Shown here in pieces: positions 62,566-64,000 of a DNA stretch of 64,000 nt (positions within the stretch are counted from its first letter, which is position 1; the number at the start of each line of letters is the position of its first letter). Origin of the DNA: Lewinellaceae bacterium (GTDB taxonomy: Bacteria > Bacteroidota > Bacteroidia > Chitinophagales > Saprospiraceae). The stretch lies in assembly GCA_020636435.1 (NCBI GenBank), contig JACJXX010000002.1:1116001-1180000 (forward strand). The letters run 5' to 3'. A program made the position numbers and the translations under genes. Under the pieces are notes generated by a model. The model saw only the letters and a list, made by a program, of their open reading frames with translations. It did no database searches and was not told where the DNA came from.

Positions 62566-63498
62566 CTAATCAACCACGCCCCTATACACCCCCTCCCGGC
62601 AAAAAACCTGCTTGGCCGCCTCGGTCACATCGCTTTCGAAAAGCTTTTGGTACTGGCTGTCCAACACGTAAGCTTTGACTTCCACGACGGTGGCAAGCCG
62701 ATCCCGGAAGTGGTCAATCACCAGGACGGTCACCGGTTTGTCCAGATTGAGATAGGGGGAACTGATGACTGCTTCGTAAGCGATCTTGCGAACTTTGGCC
62801 ACATCCACCGCTATAGGCAGCCACAGGCTGGTGACGACCATGCAATTGTTCTCGCCGGAATTGGCATTGGAAATGGAGCTGCCCAGGATGAAGGAATTGG
62901 GGATGCTCACCATCGAATCATCCAGGGTATTGATGGTAGTGGCGCGCAGGCCGATGTCCTTCACTTCCCCGTAATACCCCCCGGCGATGATGCGGTCGCC
63001 GACGCTGAAAGGGCGTTCGAAAGTGAGCCAGATGCCGCCCAGCAGGTCTTTCAGGCCGTCTTTTAAAGAAAAGCCAACCACGATAAAAAGGGCCAGCAGC
63101 AATATGCCCCAATGTTCCCGCATCAGCAGTTGCATCAGGAAGCCAAAGGCCAGCAGCCAAATAACCAGCCTAAGGATGGGATAGGCCCGCAACCATCGGA
63201 CCCGATGCCGGTTGCTGCGGTTGGCGGCCTGGGTGATCAGCCATTTCAGGGCCTGCGTGATCAGATAGGTGCCGCCCAGCACAACAGGAAGGGCAATTAA
63301 CGCTTCAATCAGCAGGCCGGGGTTTTCTTTGAGCTTATCCAGGAGGGGATCATCCAAAGTACCCGGGATGAGGTTTTTCAGCCCTTCAATAAAATTGGGC
63401 CAGCTCTCGGAGGGTTGCTCCTGAGCCATCAGAGAAACGGGGGCCGCCAACGAAATAACGCTTCCCAGAAGGAATCGGCGAACAAACCTATTAATCAT
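62566..63498 (-). CDS. Mechanosensitive ion channel family protein (MscS-type)
   Basis: 310 residues. Signal peptide or first helix (LLGSVISLAAPVSLMAQ), further helices (LIEALIALPVVLGGTYLITQ, ILRLVIWLLAFGFLMQLLM), then the MscS pore and beta domain (FSLKDGLKDLLGGIWLTFER, PFSVGDRIIAGGYYGEVKDI, LRATTINTLDDSMVSIPNS). The pattern is standard. Opens under membrane tension to release solutes. Overlaps the upstream gene by 8 bp. Confidence 0.93.
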   Translation of the reverse strand: MINRFVRRFLLGSVISLAAPVSLMAQEQPSESWPNFIEGLKNLIPGTLDDPLLDKLKENPGLLIEALIALPVVLGGTYLITQALKWLITQAANRSNRHRVRWLRAYPILRLVIWLLAFGFLMQLLMREHWGILLLALFIVVGFSLKDGLKDLLGGIWLTFERPFSVGDRIIAGGYYGEVKDIGLRATTINTLDDSMVSIPNSFILGSSISNANSGENNCMVVTSLWLPIAVDVAKVRKIAYEAVISSPYLNLDKPVTVLVIDHFRDRLATVVEVKAYVLDSQYQKLFESDVTEAAKQVFCREGVYRGVVD

Positions 63499-64000
63499 GG
63501 ATTTTCCGATTTAACTTGCTTTTTAGCAATTGCTTCAATTCGTGCAGATACCAGAAGTTGACCTGGTATTCCTGTACGCCGGAACGCAGGCAACGCGGAT
63601 AAAGCCAGCCGCGGCTCAGCAGCCGGTCCATCAAAAGGCGGCCGTTGTAGGAGGAATGCCGGAAAATGGCATCTACTTCCTCAAAAGAAAGCGAGGTATG
63701 CTGGAAAACGGCCTCCAGCACCAGAAGTTCTTCCAGGCTCACCGCTTGAGGTTTGGCCACGCTTGGCATTTTCAGAAAAACGGTATCGCTCTTTAATCCC
63801 TGGGCGGCGCTGAGCCAGAAAACGATCGCCCGGGAGATATTGCCCCCGGCGAATTGCACCAGGCGCTCAAAAAAATCTTCTTTAAGGCTTTCCTGCCTGC
63901 TTGCGTGGCTCATCCTCGCCAGGCTAAGTTTGTGGCGGCGCGAAAGGCTTTCCGGTTTGAAAAAAGCCATCTCAAACCCTTCATTGCGGGTAAGGACGAT
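63491..64000 (-). CDS. C-terminal part of a larger, unidentified protein
   Basis: The frame is open through the window edge (IVLTRNEGFEMAFFKPESLS), so only the C-terminal 169 residues are visible. They are helical with a probable winged-helix end (VSLEELLVLEAVFQHTSLSF, NGRLLMDRLLSRGWLYPR). Such a tail is seen in some AAA-type ATPases (FAGGNISRAIVFWLSAAQ resembles their lid region), but the nucleotide-binding part is not in view. It overlaps the mscS-type gene by 8 bp. Confidence 0.6.
   Translation of the reverse strand: MVLTRNEGFEMAFFKPESLSRRHKLSLARMSHASRQESLKEDFFERLVQFAGGNISRAIVFWLSAAQGLKSDTVFLKMPSVAKPQAVSLEELLVLEAVFQHTSLSFEEVDAIFRHSSYNGRLLMDRLLSRGWLYPRCLRSGVQEYQVNFWYLHELKQLLKSKLNRKIHD

Overview
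The window looks like part of a Bacteroidota chromosome, most likely from the Saprospiria (Lewinella/Haliscomenobacter-like). The inference rests on type IX secretion sorting domains of both kinds, a TonB receptor/DUF4249 pair, a fused two-subunit dehydrogenase E1, DUF2480 and TIGR03032 proteins, and the general lack of Shine-Dalgarno sequences. No rRNA, tRNA or CRISPR array was found.

Positions 1-21,900 are mostly housekeeping genes: feoAB iron uptake, a fused 2-oxoacid dehydrogenase E1, an enoyl-CoA hydratase, the phenylacetate genes paaZ and paaY (6 kb apart), an EAD-TIR conflict protein, secreted and outer-membrane proteins, and scpB. The spacers hold a 59-bp minisatellite and two families of short transposable elements.

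Positions 21,900-46,300 are a mobile accessory region: an IS110 element, two IS91-like (HUH) elements each paired with a tyrosine recombinase, an IS4-type and an ISAs1-type element, two complete group II introns and one intron without an ORF. Six attC-like sites of 61-68 bp lie between 28,763 and 42,773. They bound gene cassettes carrying a DUF262/DUF1524 protein, a HEPN-like protein, a T9SS-sorted protein and a DUF6932-like gene with a small partner. This looks like an integron cassette array with no integron integrase in view (a CALIN). Both complete introns sit exactly 10 nt from the same core triplet of an attC-like site. A decayed diversity-generating retroelement (DGR) follows.

Positions 46,300-64,000 return to ordinary genes: a TonB receptor with its DUF4249 lipoprotein, a CBS-domain membrane protein, a complete Na+-pumping methylmalonyl-CoA decarboxylase operon with epimerase, a Uma2 gene broken by a mobile element, a PD-(D/E)xK nuclease plus TOPRIM-like gene pair, a serine hydrolase next to an exported PEP-synthase-like protein, and an MscS channel.

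Two non-coding mobile families tie the window together. Family 1 (about 125-163 bp, GGCTACC ends, 8-bp target duplications) has three copies. Family 2 (about 157 bp, CTTAG-like 4-5 bp duplications) has four copies whose ends differ between copies yet stay self-complementary within each copy. One family 2 copy is nested inside a family 1 copy and another disrupts the Uma2 gene.
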